From Sciurus carolinensis (lineage: Eukaryota > Chordata > Mammalia > Rodentia > Sciuridae): a stretch of 64,000 nucleotides of DNA. The notes beneath the pieces were generated by a model. It was not told where the DNA came from. It did not search any database and was given only the letters and a program-made list of their open reading frames with translations. The position numbers and the translations under genes are program-made. Shown here in pieces: positions 33,953-45,714 of this stretch. Position 1 is the stretch's first letter. Every line of letters begins with the position of its first letter. The stretch spans positions 85,183,758 to 85,247,757 of the forward strand of contig NC_062217.1 of NCBI RefSeq assembly GCF_902686445.1. The letters are read 5' to 3'.

Positions 33953-34750
33953 AGTATTTTAAAAAGACCTTTTTGCTTTATACTTTGTTATCTTCAGTGG
34001 GGTTTTGGTGCTGCATTACAAACTAAAAAATAGTTCAACTACCTAGTACATAACTCTTGCTTATTGGAAACTAGTCCTGCTTCTTTCACATAGAAAAACT
34101 ACAGAACACAATAGAAAACTTTAAAAGTTACATCAGTAAATTAAATTTGGAGATAAAGATATTGAAATGTTACATGAATTCACTTGGGAAACAGTTAAGG
34201 TAGAAATTCAGAGTGACCAAAAAGTTTTCTTGTTAACTTACATTAAACAGTGGAATTAAATTTAGGGTACTTTTTGCAAATTGTACAGGGATTAAGTTAA
34301 TCAATTTTACTTATTATTCTTGGTGATTACAAGTTATTTACTCTCAGTTTACAGTTCCTTGAATTTAATGTTCATAGTGATGGGTCATTTTGAATAATTT
34401 TTAAGTCATTTAAAATTATTGTTTAGGGAGAGCTTGAAATACAGTGAGTAAAGAAATTTTTTTTTTTAGCTCAAATTCTCAGCAACTTTATAATCAAATC
34501 TCTTCCCCAGCTGCAATCTTTACTTATAAACCATATTGATAATTCTTAAATACAGGAACAGAATATTTCTTCAAATCTAGTAATATTACATCATGAAGAT
34601 AAAGGAGTTTATATATTTGATGTTTTATTATGTCCTAAATTAAATTTTTTATTGGATTAGGTCTCCTGACCCACATATTGTGTTTTAATGTAATCCTTTT
34701 TCCTGTTTTCACCTGGATTCAATGAAATGTTATTTGTTTTTATTTACCAG

Positions 34751-34854
34751 GAAAGACCGTTGTTTACCTTGTGGCTTTCCATCTGTTCTTTGTTATGTTT
34801 GTGTGGTCCTATTGGATGACAATATTCACATCTCCCGCTTCCCCCTCCAAAGAG
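34751..34854 (+). CDS. ZDHHC20: ZDHHC20 exon 3, residues 49-83 (TM2)
   Basis: After completing Gly49 it encodes KTVVYLVAFHLFFVMFVWSY and WMTIFTSPASPSKE. This is TM2 (about residues 51-74) and the start of the cytosolic TM2-TM3 linker with its Ser-Pro-rich segment. It matches human ZDHHC20 as I recall it without gaps. The flanks TTTACCAG|GA and GAG|GTAAAT are normal splice sites. The exon ends in phase 0, so its loss would shift the frame. Confidence 0.96.
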
Positions 34855-35166
34855 GTAAATTTAATGTTGGTAAATTACCAAATGCTTTAACTGATTATGG
34901 AATTGTTTTCCCTTGTGTTACCTATGTTAAAACTGTACATAATGCTTTTGTTTCGTTTCCATTCATAAAATTTCTTGGTAACTCTGTACTGTGAATGTGA
35001 ATCATCAGCCCACTTTCAGATACCATTCACTGGCGTAGCTTAGCTGTAATAATACTTAGCTCACGTGCTCTGTTTTTTTAAATTAAATACGTTATATTGC
35101 TGGTAAAAAGTCATAAGGGATAGAATTGAGTTAGGGAAGTAGAGTTGATTTTTAGAAATCCTCTTA

Positions 35167-35348
35167 ACACTGGGCATGGTGGCGCTTGCCTGAATCCCAG
35201 CAGCTCTGGAGGCTGAGGCAGGAGGATCCCAAGTTCAAAACCAGACTGAGCAATTTAGTGAGACCCTGTCTCAAAATAAGAAATAAAATGGGTTAGGAAT
35301 GTGGCTTTGTGGTTAAGCCCTGGTTCAATCCCTGGCACCAAAAAACAA
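35167..35348 (+). mobile_element. B1-ID composite SINE, sense
   Basis: CACTGGGCATGGTGGCGCTT, GAGACCCTGTCTCAAAATAA and ATCCCTGGCACCAAAAAACA. CCTCTTAA on both sides is the duplicated target. Confidence 0.92.
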
Positions 35349-35589
35349 CCTCTTAATATTTATTTACATTTTCGCAGGCATGAATAAATATGTTGAATTA
35401 AAGTTTGATTGTAGGAAGAATTTGTTTAGGTTGTTGGTTGCTACACCTTACTGTGACTAGTTTTTTCTCCTAATTGGAGGTTCTACTTGGAACTAAAATA
35501 ATACAGATGATTTTCTAGTATTTCTCTATTACCTTGACATATCCAGCTTAGTTCTTCACTGAAAATTTAGTATAGCAAAATGGTTAATA

Positions 35590-35795
35590 TATTCTCTAAT
35601 GAGAATTATCTGAGTTTGATTTTCTACTCCAGCACATTACTTAATTTCTCTGAGCTTCAGTTTTCTCATCAGTTAAATGGAGCTAACAATTGTACCTATC
35701 TCTGTAGGATGTTTATGAGGATTAAGAGAGGTTTATCCAGGTAAAGCTTTTAACATAGTACTTGCTACATGATTAGTACTCAGATATTAGATGAT
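35590..35795 (+). repeat. MIR, sense
   Basis: GAGCTTCAGTTTTCTCATCA, GATGTTTATGAGGATTAAGA and AACATAGTACTTGCTACATG give a well-preserved MIR order. Confidence 0.8.
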
Positions 35796-35869
35796 GATTA
35801 TAATATTTTTCCCTTGCATGTTAAATTTTTCAAAATTCATTAAAAATTATATCAAAATATGTAAAAATA

Positions 35870-36480
35870 GTATCAACTTCTGTTTAACTTTTTAATGGAG
35901 GACATATATACAGAAAAGTATACCTAAGTACACATGATGAAATTTCACAAACTGAATACCCCTGTGTAATCACCCAGCTTTAAGAAGCAGAACATTCCCA
36001 GAACCCCATCAGTCTCTTCATGCTTCCTTCTAACCACCCATAAGAAATTATTCTCCTGCCTTCTAACAGCATAGATGAAGTTTGCCTGATTTTGTCCCCA
36101 ATGTGAACAGAATCGTGTCATAGTATATATATAGTAGTCATGGTAATATATGCTTGCGTGTCTGACTTCTTTCATTGGCATTTTTTTTGTGTGAGATTCA
36201 ACTATGTTGGTGCATATAATAGTAGATCATTTATTTTCATTATTGTTTGTTGTTCAGTTGTGGTTTATAATACAGATTTGTTTAACAAGTCTACTATTGA
36301 TGGGCATTTAGGGAGGATTTCAGTTTAGGGCTATTACGAATAGGCCTTCTATAAACATCCTAGTACATGTCCCCTGGGGAATTTATATTGTGGTTCTTTT
36401 ACATAGGTCCCTAGGAATAGAACTGATATATCATATGTTATATGTACATTCAACATTAGTAGAAAAAGTCACACAGTCCT
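35870..36480 (-). mobile_element. Old L1 (L1M-type), antisense
   Basis: AAATTTCACAAACTGAATAC, TTAAGAAGCAGAACATTCCC, GTGTCTGACTTCTTTCATTG and GGGCTATTACGAATAGGCCT follow the antisense order of an old L1. Confidence 0.7.
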
Positions 36481-36772
36481 TTGCTTGTTTTTTCTTTTAG
36501 ATACTTTTGTTCTAAGGGGTAAAGTAAACCATAAATTGAACTTGTATTTTTTTCAAATATATTTTTTTAGATATTTGATAATGGTTAGTCAATCCTTAAA
36601 GTTATATTACAAAATACCATCCATTTCTTAATCTCTAAGTTGCAAAGGACCCAATTTTATCAGTTACTAGTACTTGTCACTATTGAAAACATAACATGTG
36701 TAAAAAGGAAACCATTTCTATTATAGAAAATAGGAAGTTGAAAGAGAAAACAATTTGTAATATTTGAGAGAA

Positions 36773-37045
36773 GCAATATAGTGTAGATGCTGAGAACTCA
36801 AATTCTGGAGCCAAACTGTCCAGGTTTAATTTATCCCTTTGCCATTTTCTAGTTGCGTGAATTTGGAGACTTAAATTCTTAACTCCTCTTCTGTAAATGA
36901 GGGCAATAGTAGTACATACCCCACAGAATTGTAAGAATTGAATAAGTTAATTATATGTTTATGTAGAAATCATATATAATTAATAATATACGTAGAGTGT
37001 TTAAGACAATGCCTAGCACATAGTAAATGCTATTATCTAAATGCG
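36773..37045 (+). repeat. Near full-length MIR, sense
   Basis: CAATATAGTGTAGATGCTGA, CTGGAGCCAAACTGTCCAGG, ATGAGGGCAATAGTAGTACA and GACAATGCCTAGCACATAGT cover the tRNA-like head, core and tail. Confidence 0.85.
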
Positions 37046-37084
37046 ATTTTTCCCTCTTTGATTGTTATTTTGACATATTTCATC

Positions 37085-37335
37085 CATTTAGCATTCAGCC
37101 CAGACCTTAAGCCTTTGTATGTACTCTGAATGTCCAAGACTTTATCTGGTGACCCTGATGTACTCTCTCCATTTACCCTATTGTGGAACTGTAATTGCCT
37201 CTTTACTTATATTCATTACCTTATTAAATTATAAATTCTGGGAGGGCAATGATATTTCCATTTTATTCACCATTGGACCCCCCCCCATACAAAATCTGAC
37301 ACTTAGTGTCAGATTCAATAAATGTTGAATTAGTT
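37085..37335 (+). mobile_element. L2 3' end, sense
   Basis: TTAAATTATAAATTCTGGGA, GGGCAATGATATTTCCATTT and TCAATAAATGTTGAATTAG. It contains a perfect 10-bp inverted repeat, AATCTGACAC/GTGTCAGATT, at 37293-37315. Confidence 0.65.
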
Positions 37336-37582
37336 ATTCAGTTCTCTAGAGCCAACCAATTTTTTTTTTTTTTTTAAAAAAGAGCCAACCAAGCTAAGCC
37401 CTAGTGACAGCCAAGAACACAAATTTAAGGTTCTCTAAATTTACAGTATGCTGATTGAGATGGTGTCTTAGAAGTCATTATAAAGCTGTGAGATTGGTAC
37501 TAATTTCTGTTAGCTCAGAGGTTACAGAATGCTTGGGGAATCGGGCCTAGGGAAATTGATTGGATCTAAAAAAGCAATAACT

Positions 37583-37712
37583 AGGTCTAGAGTTGTGGCT
37601 CAGTGTAGAGCACTTGCCTAGCATGTGTGAGACGCGGTTTGATTCTTAGCACCAAATATAAATAAGTGAACAAAACAAAGGTCCATCAACATGGAAAAAA
37701 TTATTTTTTATA
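37583..37712 (+). mobile_element. ID SINE with squirrel-type tail, sense
   Basis: TCTAGAGTTGTGGCTCAGTG, GCCTAGCATGTGTGAGACGC and a GGTCCATCAACATGG tail. AAAGCAATAACTA and AAAGCAACAACTA flank it. Confidence 0.88.
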
Positions 37713-37744
37713 AAAAGCAACAACTAAATATTTAGGAAAGCTAA

Positions 37745-38065
37745 GTTGTAAAACATGTTTTGTTTTTATTTTTTCAGTCAACAGGTACTTATTAATCACC
37801 TACTATATGTCTGACTGCTAGGCTCAGAGAATAAAAAGAACAAGAAAGATAGTCTGTGTTTTAAGGCAGGGACAAATGATATGTAAACAAATGATTGTAA
37901 ATTGTGATAAATTTAGAAAATCGAGAGAAATTTAGAAAAAGAACTTAATATGATAAACTAGTAAAAGCTACTTTAGGGAGGAAAAGTTACTTTAGGTAGT
38001 ATTGCCACAGAAATCCTTCCTGAGGAAGTAACATCCAAGGTGGGACCTTTATAAGCATCTCTTCC
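37745..38065 (+). repeat. Ancient interspersed repeat, family not assigned (copy C, 5' part)
   Basis: CAGTCAACAGGTACTTATTA, ATCACCTACTATATGTCTGA, ATATGTAAACAAATGATTGT and TTCCTGAGGAAGTAACATCC follow the 5' part of the same old repeat type as copies A and D. Confidence 0.4.
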
Positions 38066-38419
38066 ACTGAGTTTTGTGAAGGAAAACTCTTGGTTGTTTA
38101 CTGTTATATTCCCGTTATCTAGATCAGACATGGTATATAATAGGCATATTGATAAAAAACCTAAGTGAAAGAATGATGAGGAGGAGGTAGCATGTGAATA
38201 GTTAGGAGACATCTCTCATTACCAGGTGTCATCCTTTCTAAAAAGAGTTCCGTCATTCTCTGGTTAGAATTCTGTAGAGATTGCCAGCCTACGGCAAGAT
38301 ATAATAAAGATTATGCTCACTCACATAGAACCCAAGACTCTTCATAAACTTACTTCATTTCCATTGCTTCAACTCAAACCCTGTACTCAAGCAGTATATT
38401 GCCCTAAATGTACTTTTTC

Positions 38420-38512
38420 TTTTTTTTTTTTTTTGGCAGTGCTAGGAATTGAACCCAGGGCTCTGTGCTTGCGAGGCCCTGCAGGGCAAGCACCCTACCA
38501 ACTGAACCCACC
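38420..38512 (-). mobile_element. ID SINE, antisense, with internal duplication
   Basis: A long T run, GGCAGTGCTAGGAATTGAAC and GGGCAAGCACCCTACCAACT. GAGGCCCTGCAGGGC is an insertion relative to other copies. Confidence 0.85.
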
Positions 38513-38644
38513 ACCATACACCATTTTTTGCACCCTTGTACTTTCCATGTGCTATTCCCTTTTGCCAAGATTATCTTCCTTTTGTCTTCCTGAAAAATTC
38601 CTGTCTATCTTTCAAAGGCTAGCTTAGGTACAGCTGTCTCCACA

Positions 38645-38826
38645 ATAGGAGCAAAGGTACATGCCTATAATCCCAGTAAGTTGGGGACTAAGGTACAATG
38701 ACCTCAAGTTTGAGGCCAGCCTCAGCAACTAAGCAAGACCCTGTCTCAAAATAGAAAAAATATAAAGGACTGGGGATATGGCCCAGTGGTAAAACACCCC
38801 TTGTACCAAAAGACAAAACAAAACAA
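38645..38826 (+). mobile_element. B1-ID composite SINE, sense
   Basis: GGTACATGCCTATAATCCCA, TTTGAGGCCAGCCTCAGCAA and GGGGATATGGCCCAGTGGTA. Confidence 0.87.
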
Positions 38827-38998
38827 AATCCCCAAACTTTCTTTGACAGCCCCTGCCAACTCCAAAGTAAGATTTTAATTCTTAAATTTTGTTGATGTTG
38901 TGCTTATACTGATTTGTATATTTTAATTCTTTGTTTACATGGTTAGCTTTCCTATTAGTCTGTGGTAATATACTTTTTAAAGTCAAATTGTGTTTTTA

Positions 38999-39086
38999 GG
39001 GCTGGGGAGATAGCTCAGTTGGTAAAGTGCTTGCCTTGTAAGCACAAGGCCACGGGTTCGATTCCCAGCACCACAAAAAAAAAAAA
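38999..39086 (+). mobile_element. ID SINE, sense, young
   Basis: GGGCTGGGGAGATAGCTCAG through GGTTCGATTCCCAGCACCAC. The exact duplication AATTGTGTTTTTA lies at 38986-38998 and 39087-39099. Confidence 0.95.
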
Positions 39087-39170
39087 AATTGTGTTTTTAT
39101 TTATCTTTGAATCCATGATACTTGAGAACAATGTATTTAATTATATTTAATTGGTATTTAATATATTTAT

Positions 39171-39295
39171 GGCTGGACACTGTGGCATATGTCTGTAGTG
39201 TGAGCTACTGAGGAGATGGAGGCAGGGGAATTGCTTGAATATAGGAGTTCGATGTTGACCTGGGCAATATAGTGATACCTCATCTCTTTAAACAT
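39171..39295 (+). mobile_element. B1-like (7SL) SINE monomer, sense
   Basis: GGCTGGACACTGTGGCATAT, GGGGAATTGCTTGAATATAG and CCTGGGCAATATAGTGATAC, without an ID half. Confidence 0.75.
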
Positions 39296-39332
39296 ACACA
39301 TACATACACGTGTGTACTTATGATTTGTTTTT

Positions 39333-39429
39333 TAAATTTATTTTTAATTCTTGGAGTTCTGGGAATTGAACCCAGGGCCTCATGAATGCTGAGTATGTAT
39401 GCTCTACCACCAAGCTATATCCCTAAGCC
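39333..39429 (-). mobile_element. ID SINE, antisense
   Basis: TTGGAGTTCTGGGAATTGAA and CCACCAAGCTATATCCCTAA. Confidence 0.8.
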
Positions 39430-39464
39430 TAACACATATATATTTATTATTTGTAAATCGCATG

Positions 39465-39955
39465 TTTTTTTAAAAAATTTTTTTCTTTTTAGTTATACAT
39501 GACAGTAAATGTATTTTGATATAACTATACATACATGGAATATAACTTCCCATTCTTGTGGTTGTACATGATGTAGAGTTCTACTGGTCCTGAATTCATA
39601 TATGGACATAGGAAACCAATGTCTGATTCATTCTACTGTCTTTCCCATTCCCATTCCCCTCTTCCCTTCATTCCCCTTTGTCTAATCCAGAGTACTTCTA
39701 TTCTTCTCTACCTCCCCTTATTGTGTGTTAGCATCTGCATATCAGAGAGAACATTTGGCCTTTGGTTTTTGAGGACTGGCTTATTTCACTTAGCATGGTA
39801 GTCTCCAGTTCCATTCATTTAAGGGCAAATGCCATAATTGTTTTTTTCTTTTTGGCTGAATAATATTCTGTTGTGTATATGTACCACATTTTCTTTATCC
39901 ATTCTTCTGTTGAAGGGCACCTAGGTTGGTTCCATAGTTCAGCTATTGCCTAACA
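39465..39955 (-). mobile_element. L1 3' end, antisense, 5'-truncated
   Basis: Starts as a T-rich tail, then AGTTATACATGACAGTAAAT, GTGGTTGTACATGATGTAGA, TTTCACTTAGCATGGTAGTC and TTGAAGGGCACCTAGGTTGG. It has the same order as the longer copy at 45715 but ends earlier. Confidence 0.88.
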
Positions 39956-40857
39956 TATTTAAATGGAACCATTTGAACTCTGAATTTAAGATAGTAATGG
40001 CATATTTGTAATTTGAATTATGTTTGGCAGTTTTGAATGAAAAATAAGACTTTCAGTACCAGTTTCAAAAGTCTAACCTTTTTAAATTTTTGTTTTGTTC
40101 CATTCCTCTCTCAAATTCTGGTATTTCTTGAAATTTTCATTTAAGCTTCTCAATTTTATATCCTTAGTTCTTAAGGAGAAGTAATGGTTGTCAAGTGGAA
40201 GAAGATAAATCATTTGGAGATTTGGAATACTACCACAGTCTAGAAATGGAACACCCCAGGGGAGTCTGCTGAGATTTTACAGGAAACTAAAATTTGATCA
40301 GACCCTCTCCTGTCCAAGTATTTCTTTAACATTATACCATATGATTTTCTTTCTATCTCTGAAAATATTCAAGAGCGGATGAATCTTCTGACAGATCTTC
40401 AGAAGTCTGAAGATCCTTGCCTTGTGGTAGGTGGTTAGATAAGTGGTCTCCAAAGTCTTTGGGGTCCAGTAAATCTTTGCTGACTGCTTTCTGTCCTGTT
40501 CATTTAATTTTGAAAGCCAAGCTAGGTAATCTAAATAGACTCTTCTACTTCATAAAATATACTGTTAATTTAGGTTTGGTAACAATCTGTAAAAAGTAAG
40601 AACATTTATGTTAGCAAAATAGAGGAAAATATACTAGAATAGAACGCAGAAACCTGTATTTTAATGTCATATATACCAATAATTCTGTAATCTTTGAGAA
40701 TTCCCTGACCCTCTTGAATCATAACTTTCCCAACCTAGAACGATACTATAACAAGCTGTTGCTTTATTTGTAACAGAACAGTCAGCATCGTTAAACTAAC
40801 AACTATTAGCACTGATGGGGCATCAAGAGTAAGGGAAGGTTTTTTTGTTTGGTTTGA

Positions 40858-41043
40858 TTTTTTTTTTTTTTTTTGGTACTGGGGATTGAACTCAGGGATG
40901 CTTTAGCACTGAGCAGTCTGCAGACCTTTTTATTTTGAGACAGGGTCTCACATAGTTGCTAAAACTGGCCTTGAATTTGTAATCCTCTTGTCTCAGCTTC
41001 CTAAGCCTCTGGAATTACAAGTGTGTACCACCATGCCCAGCTA
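40858..41043 (-). mobile_element. B1-ID composite SINE, antisense
   Basis: GGTACTGGGGATTGAACTCA, TTTTGAGACAGGGTCTCACA and TTACAAGTGTGTACCACCAT. Confidence 0.9.
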
Positions 41044-41959
41044 GTAGGGAAAGTTTTTGTATTTGAGTTAGTGAGTAGACCAGATAAGCAAACGTAAAAT
41101 TCCAGTTATGATTTCTTAGGCTTTTTGAAGTAAAATCCTACAAATTAATACAACTTGAGGAATAGCACTATTAAAATATAAAACATGATTAAGAGCAAGT
41201 CTCAAGCAAAAAATAAATTTGAAATAGACGATAGAAATTGAAAGTTCCTTGGTTACATTAAATCAAGACATAAAAGGGAGGTGGTCCTTAAAATGCTAGG
41301 GTGACATATGAAGAGAACAACAACTAAATAAGTACATGGCAAGGAAAATGTTATTAAAAGAAATGAACCAAAGACTGGCCACATCATGGGAATAAAACAC
41401 TAGGAAAGGAATACCAGAAATAACTCAATAAAGGAAAGGAATCTCAATGCTTGCTTTTTGACAGTTCCAGAGAAAGTAGCATTATTCCTTAGCTTCTTAA
41501 AGACTAAAAATAGTAAATTAATGACTTGTTTATTTCATTGAGACTTTCAGCCAGAAATTAGTAGTACCCCATGGTGATCTCAGTTATTACCCAAAGCAAT
41601 CTTTGGATATTCTTCCAAAAATTTAGAATTTCTTGATAGTAATTTTTAAAGAGCAAAGTTTTTACTAATAAAAAAGTGTATATTAAGCCTTTTTGTTGAA
41701 GGAAATTAATTTTTATCTGTAAAAAGCAAAGATGCAAAAAAGTATGTTCATTTTCTTTGCTATTATTAATAAGGACAAATATTTCTTAACCTATGTAGTT
41801 TTTATTAAAAAGTACTTGAAAGTAAGTTTGAAGGTAAGTTTTGTCTTGAAACAAAATATCAATGGTTTTTTTTCCTTTCTATTCTAGATAATTTTCCTGA
41901 GTATGATAGTTAATGTCTTAGGATTTTTTTTAATTTAGTAATTGTTTCTCTTTTTATAG

Positions 41960-42080
41960 TTCTGTTTGTCCAATTCTGACAAAGAACGTTATGAAAAGGA
42001 ATTCAGCCATGAAAGACAACAACAAATTTTGAGAAGAGCAGCACGAGACTTGCCTATCTATACCACAACAGCTTCAAGAA
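41960..42080 (+). CDS. ZDHHC20: ZDHHC20 exon 4, residues 84-124
   Basis: Phase 0 start after TTTTTATAG. Encodes FCLSNSDKERYEKEFSHERQ, then QQILRRAARDLPIYTTTASR, and ends with the first base of Thr124. This is the charged cytosolic linker between TM2 and the zinc-binding domain, a segment in which DHHC enzymes carry a helical basic/acidic stretch. It differs from the human protein I recall at a few positions (for example Cys85 for Tyr). Donor is A|GTAAGA. Confidence 0.95.
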
Positions 42081-42769
42081 GTAAGAAAAACAGTCTTGTA
42101 CTTTCCTTTCCAAAGGACTTTTCAAATGTGTTTATTTTTGATAGGATATGTTTTATGATTTGACTGTTATATGGATATACAGTGATTACCATAAATAATA
42201 TCTGCTGGAATAAGATTTCCTGTTGGTCTGTATCTTCTTAGATATTTCAGATATAGATGAATATATAAATATATCAATATAATTTTTAAGGTGTTCACTT
42301 TAATGTAAAATATCTTTCCTCTATTTTTTTTCCCCTAGGCTCAACCTTCACAGCTAAAAATTTCTGTTGTTATTCCTAGTAAACTGTCATTTGGAAATTC
42401 TGGTTTGAATTTGACTGTTGTGTGTCATCACTGAGTAATAAAAGAAAAAAGAGAGAGAATGTGTTAAAAATGGGGAGAAGTAAAAGATATGAAGGGGAAG
42501 AAACTTGTTCAAGGTTATAAAACTGGTATTCTGAAACCAAGCTATGAGCTTAGGTTGATCTGGCTTCACAACATTTGGTGTTTCCTCTGCACTCCTGCCT
42601 CCATTGAGATATATGACTATAACAGCAGTGTCCTTTTCTAAGATTTTAGTCTCATGATAGAGAGGAGTCTATGAGTAGCCAAGCTGATCATTTAAATACA
42701 GGAAGTTTTAAAAAATTGTATTATGTACTTCATCAATTGATTCAAATACTAGATAATATTAAAAGCTTG

Positions 42770-43580
42770 ACAGTTACTAAGTGCTTTACACATATGAACT
42801 TCACAGTAGCCCTATAAGGTACATACCAGAGTCCCCTTTTGCAGTTGCAGAAACTAAGACACTGTTCCTGCATAACCCATTCCCACTAAATGAGTACTGT
42901 CTCCGAGGTGTTGCAAGATTGAGTAAAAGAGGCAGATCCAGGATTGCACAAGTGCAATTTATTGGAGAATGTAACTGAAAGAAGCATGGTCCTGGGTAGC
43001 AATACCAAGTGGATCCCTGCAGTTTGGGTTAAGAATGAGGGGTGTGTATATTGTTTTGTGCCAACGTGACTTCATCCAAGCTGGAAAGTACAAGGTTTAT
43101 CTTATTCTAATGTCTAGTCAGGTACATTCCGGGTACCTGAACCAGTTGTAAAGCTCTACACATCACTAATGGTTTTGGAAACTTTGCAGGAAAAACCAAC
43201 TAGTATTGCTCTGAGTCAGTCATGGTAGTTACAACTCAGAATGACTGCAATCTTGTCAAACTGAATTCATACATGACAGAGAGATGAAGTAACTTGTTCA
43301 AGGTCATTGTGCTAGTCAGCTTTTTGTTGCTGTGACCAAAATAACCAACAAGAACAAGTAGAGGAGGAAAAGTTTATTGTTGGCTCACAGTTTCAGAGGT
43401 TCAGTCCTCTGAGGAGGAATAATTTAATCTTCCAACATTTCTGCATTAACACAGGAGTTTTGAGAGGAAAGCTCATATCCAAACTATAATAATCATATAG
43501 ACTACCTATGAAAAAAAAAAATCCAGGGGTTTAAATCCAGGTGTTCTAACTCCAGAACTCACTGAGCTTCTCTACTCCAA
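42770..43580 (-). repeat. MIR, antisense, fragmented and interrupted by an LTR
   Basis: AAGTGCTTTACACATATGAA with CCCTATAAGGTACATACCAG, later GATGAAGTAACTTGTTCAAG, then TTTAAATCCAGGTGTTCTAA after the LTR at 43312-43492, together follow the antisense MIR order. Intervening sequence is unassigned. Confidence 0.55.
43312..43492 (-). mobile_element. MaLR-type LTR fragment, antisense
   Basis: GTGCTAGTCAGCTTTTTGTT, GCTGTGACCAAAATAACCAA, TTGGCTCACAGTTTCAGAGG and CATATCCAAACTATAATAA. The end is the reverse complement of the family at 11031 and 18025. Confidence 0.7.
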
Positions 43581-43750
43581 GGAGAACTAGAAGGATCTTT
43601 ACTTTTGTGTAGCTATGACAAACTGTGGCTCAAGGAAGTTTAAAGTGTCTGCAAAACGTTAGGAAGGAATTTTTTATTGACTTTTAAAAATGCACTTAAT
43701 ACTGTCCATTTTACATAACTAATATATTATGGCATGGAATAAAAAGTTGA

Positions 43751-43930
43751 AGCCAAGCATAGTGGATCATGCCTGTAATCCCAGCAACTCAGGAGCCTGA
43801 AGTAGGATGATTGCATGTTTGAGGCCATCCTCAGCAAATTAGCAAGACTGTCTCAAAATTAAAAGATGTGAGATATAGCCCAGTGGTAAAGCAGCCCTGG
43901 CTTCAAGCCCCAGTACCAAAACAAATAATT
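43751..43930 (+). mobile_element. B1-ID composite SINE, sense, diverged
   Basis: GCCAAGCATAGTGGATCATG, ATCCTCAGCAAATTAGCAAG and GAGATATAGCCCAGTGGTAA. Confidence 0.85.
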
Positions 43931-43974
43931 AATAATAATAAAGATGGACTGCATCAAATTCTAGCTTTTTCCTT

Positions 43975-44145
43975 TCTAGTGCAGTATAAGTCACTTAAAC
44001 TTCCTAAGCCTTAGTTTTATCACTTTTAAATGAGAATAGTAATGTCTACATCTCAGAGTTAGTCAACTATAAAATGAGATAACATATGTAAAACACCTAG
44101 TATATACCTTGGTGTGTAATAAGTTTTCAGCAAATTTTATTTTCA
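43975..44145 (+). repeat. MIR, sense
   Basis: CTTAAACTTCCTAAGCCTTA, AACATATGTAAAACACCTAG and TTGGTGTGTAATAAG. Confidence 0.7.
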
Positions 44146-44504
44146 GTAAATCTTTTAGTAAATTAACTTAAAATAACCCTTCTTTACAATTATTTCTGAA
44201 AAAATCTGGTTTACAATAATTATTAGCAGTTATAATTCTTTAAGGTATTTTTAACCCAAAGTTCATGAGTCCAGAGAATTTATGAGTCCCTGAGATCATA
44301 GGCAAATTTGGGTAAGTGTAGTTTTCAGAAAATCCTGCTCATAACATCATCATCTATTTTCAGAATAGTACATGTACTTCTAAAAGCACATCAAACTAAA
44401 AGAGCCATCAACATGAAAACTTTGCTTTTAAAACCTTACTACTTTTTATTTATTAATTATAATGGCTTTCCTCTTGTCCAGATGATACCCATTATTATAC
44501 TAGA

Positions 44505-44625
44505 ATGTTGCTAAGCACTTTAACAACTCTGAGAGAGGTGTCATACTTGTGCCCATTTTAGAGATGAAGAAATGAGGCACAATGAGGTAGCCAAAGTCCC
44601 TGAGTGGAGTTTATATCCTCTCTTC
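44505..44625 (-). repeat. MIR, antisense
   Basis: GCTAAGCACTTTAACAACTC, GCCCATTTTAGAGATGAAGA, AATGAGGCACAATGAGGTAG and CCAAAGTCCCTGAGTGGA. Confidence 0.8.
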
Positions 44626-45203
44626 TGACTTCAGGTGGAGTCCACTCTCTTGAATACTATTTTATACATTTTTACTGCCTAAAATTCGAGACTCTGAAGG
44701 AACCTCTTTTTCTTATTATAGACTTAATGCATATTGAAGGAAATGGGCCTTCCAGATACCAGAGATTAGTAAAATTATTGGTGTTGCTTTCATACAGGGG
44801 AGTATTGGGGTAAAGTACAGGGATAGGAGACTTTGCACTGAATTTCTCTTTGTACTTTTTCAAGCCATATGGTCATCTATTATCCATTCAGAAAATGAGT
44901 TGTAAACCCTTCTTCCCAGTTTTTGTGTTCTGTTTTTCAACTTCACAAGGTTGCCTTGTTCCCATTCTTCACTATTCCCATTCTGTACTATCCCGTGAGC
45001 TATCATTTTTAACCATGGAGTTTTGACACTACAGTATTGTGATCATTTAATGTAATTTAATAGTTTTCTTCTTAACTTAAATTAGAACAAATGCATGCAT
45101 CTTATTATACTAGCACTAACATTCCAAACCTTGACTTTTGTGCCAGGCAGAGGGGTTGAGTTACAGCTGCACACAAGGATTACATGTTAAAGAATACCCT
45201 GAG

Positions 45204-45293
45204 GGGCTGGGGAGATAGCTCAGTTGGTAGAGTGCTTGCCTTACAAGCACAAGGCCCTGGGTTCGATCCCCAGCACCAAAAAAAAAAAAAAAA
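45204..45293 (+). mobile_element. ID SINE, sense, young
   Basis: GGGGCTGGGGAGATAGCTCA, GGTTCGATCCCCAGCACC and a pure A tail. AAAGAATACCCTG and AAAGAATAACCTG flank it. Confidence 0.95.
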
Positions 45294-45714
45294 AGAATAA
45301 CCTGTGATCTAGCTACACTTTTGACTGCCGCATTCTTTCTGTTATTTCAGGGGGCAGGTGGAGAACTGCAAACTTATGTCCCAGAGCATCCAGTAACTAT
45401 TATCTAGACTTCATCATTCACTTTGGCATGTGCCTTTCAATTCAGTATCTATAGCTCATTGCACTAGAGTTCCATTGTTGTATTTCCATCTTTCTACTGC
45501 ATTGCTCTTGAAAGACCTGTTATCCAAGCCTTCAAACTCATGAAAAACCAAGTTCATCCCATTTAAAACCTAGAATCATAGGGGTAGGAAGCAAATCTGA
45601 CTTGTTTACCGTTTTTTCCAGCCATCTAGTGATGTTTATCACATGTAAATTCTCTAAATATTCATTGAATGAATAAAAGAATACTCTTTATCCTTACCCA
45701 AATCCAATTATATT

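Larger units (their letters stand above)
30220..34750 (+). other. ZDHHC20: ZDHHC20 intron 2
   Basis: Donor GTAAGG, acceptor TATTTACCAG. It contains an L1 3' fragment, MIR relics and two SINEs. I see nothing assignable in 30220-30890, 31025-31790, 31890-32478, 33240-33850 and 33953-34750. Confidence 0.85.
34855..41959 (+). other. ZDHHC20: ZDHHC20 intron 3
   Basis: Donor GTAAAT, acceptor CTTTTTATAG. It holds MIR, L2, old and younger antisense L1 pieces and eight SINEs. Nothing assignable in 35349-35590, 38065-38420, 39960-40857 and 41044-41959, apart from weak MIR-like text near 40640-40760. Confidence 0.85.
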
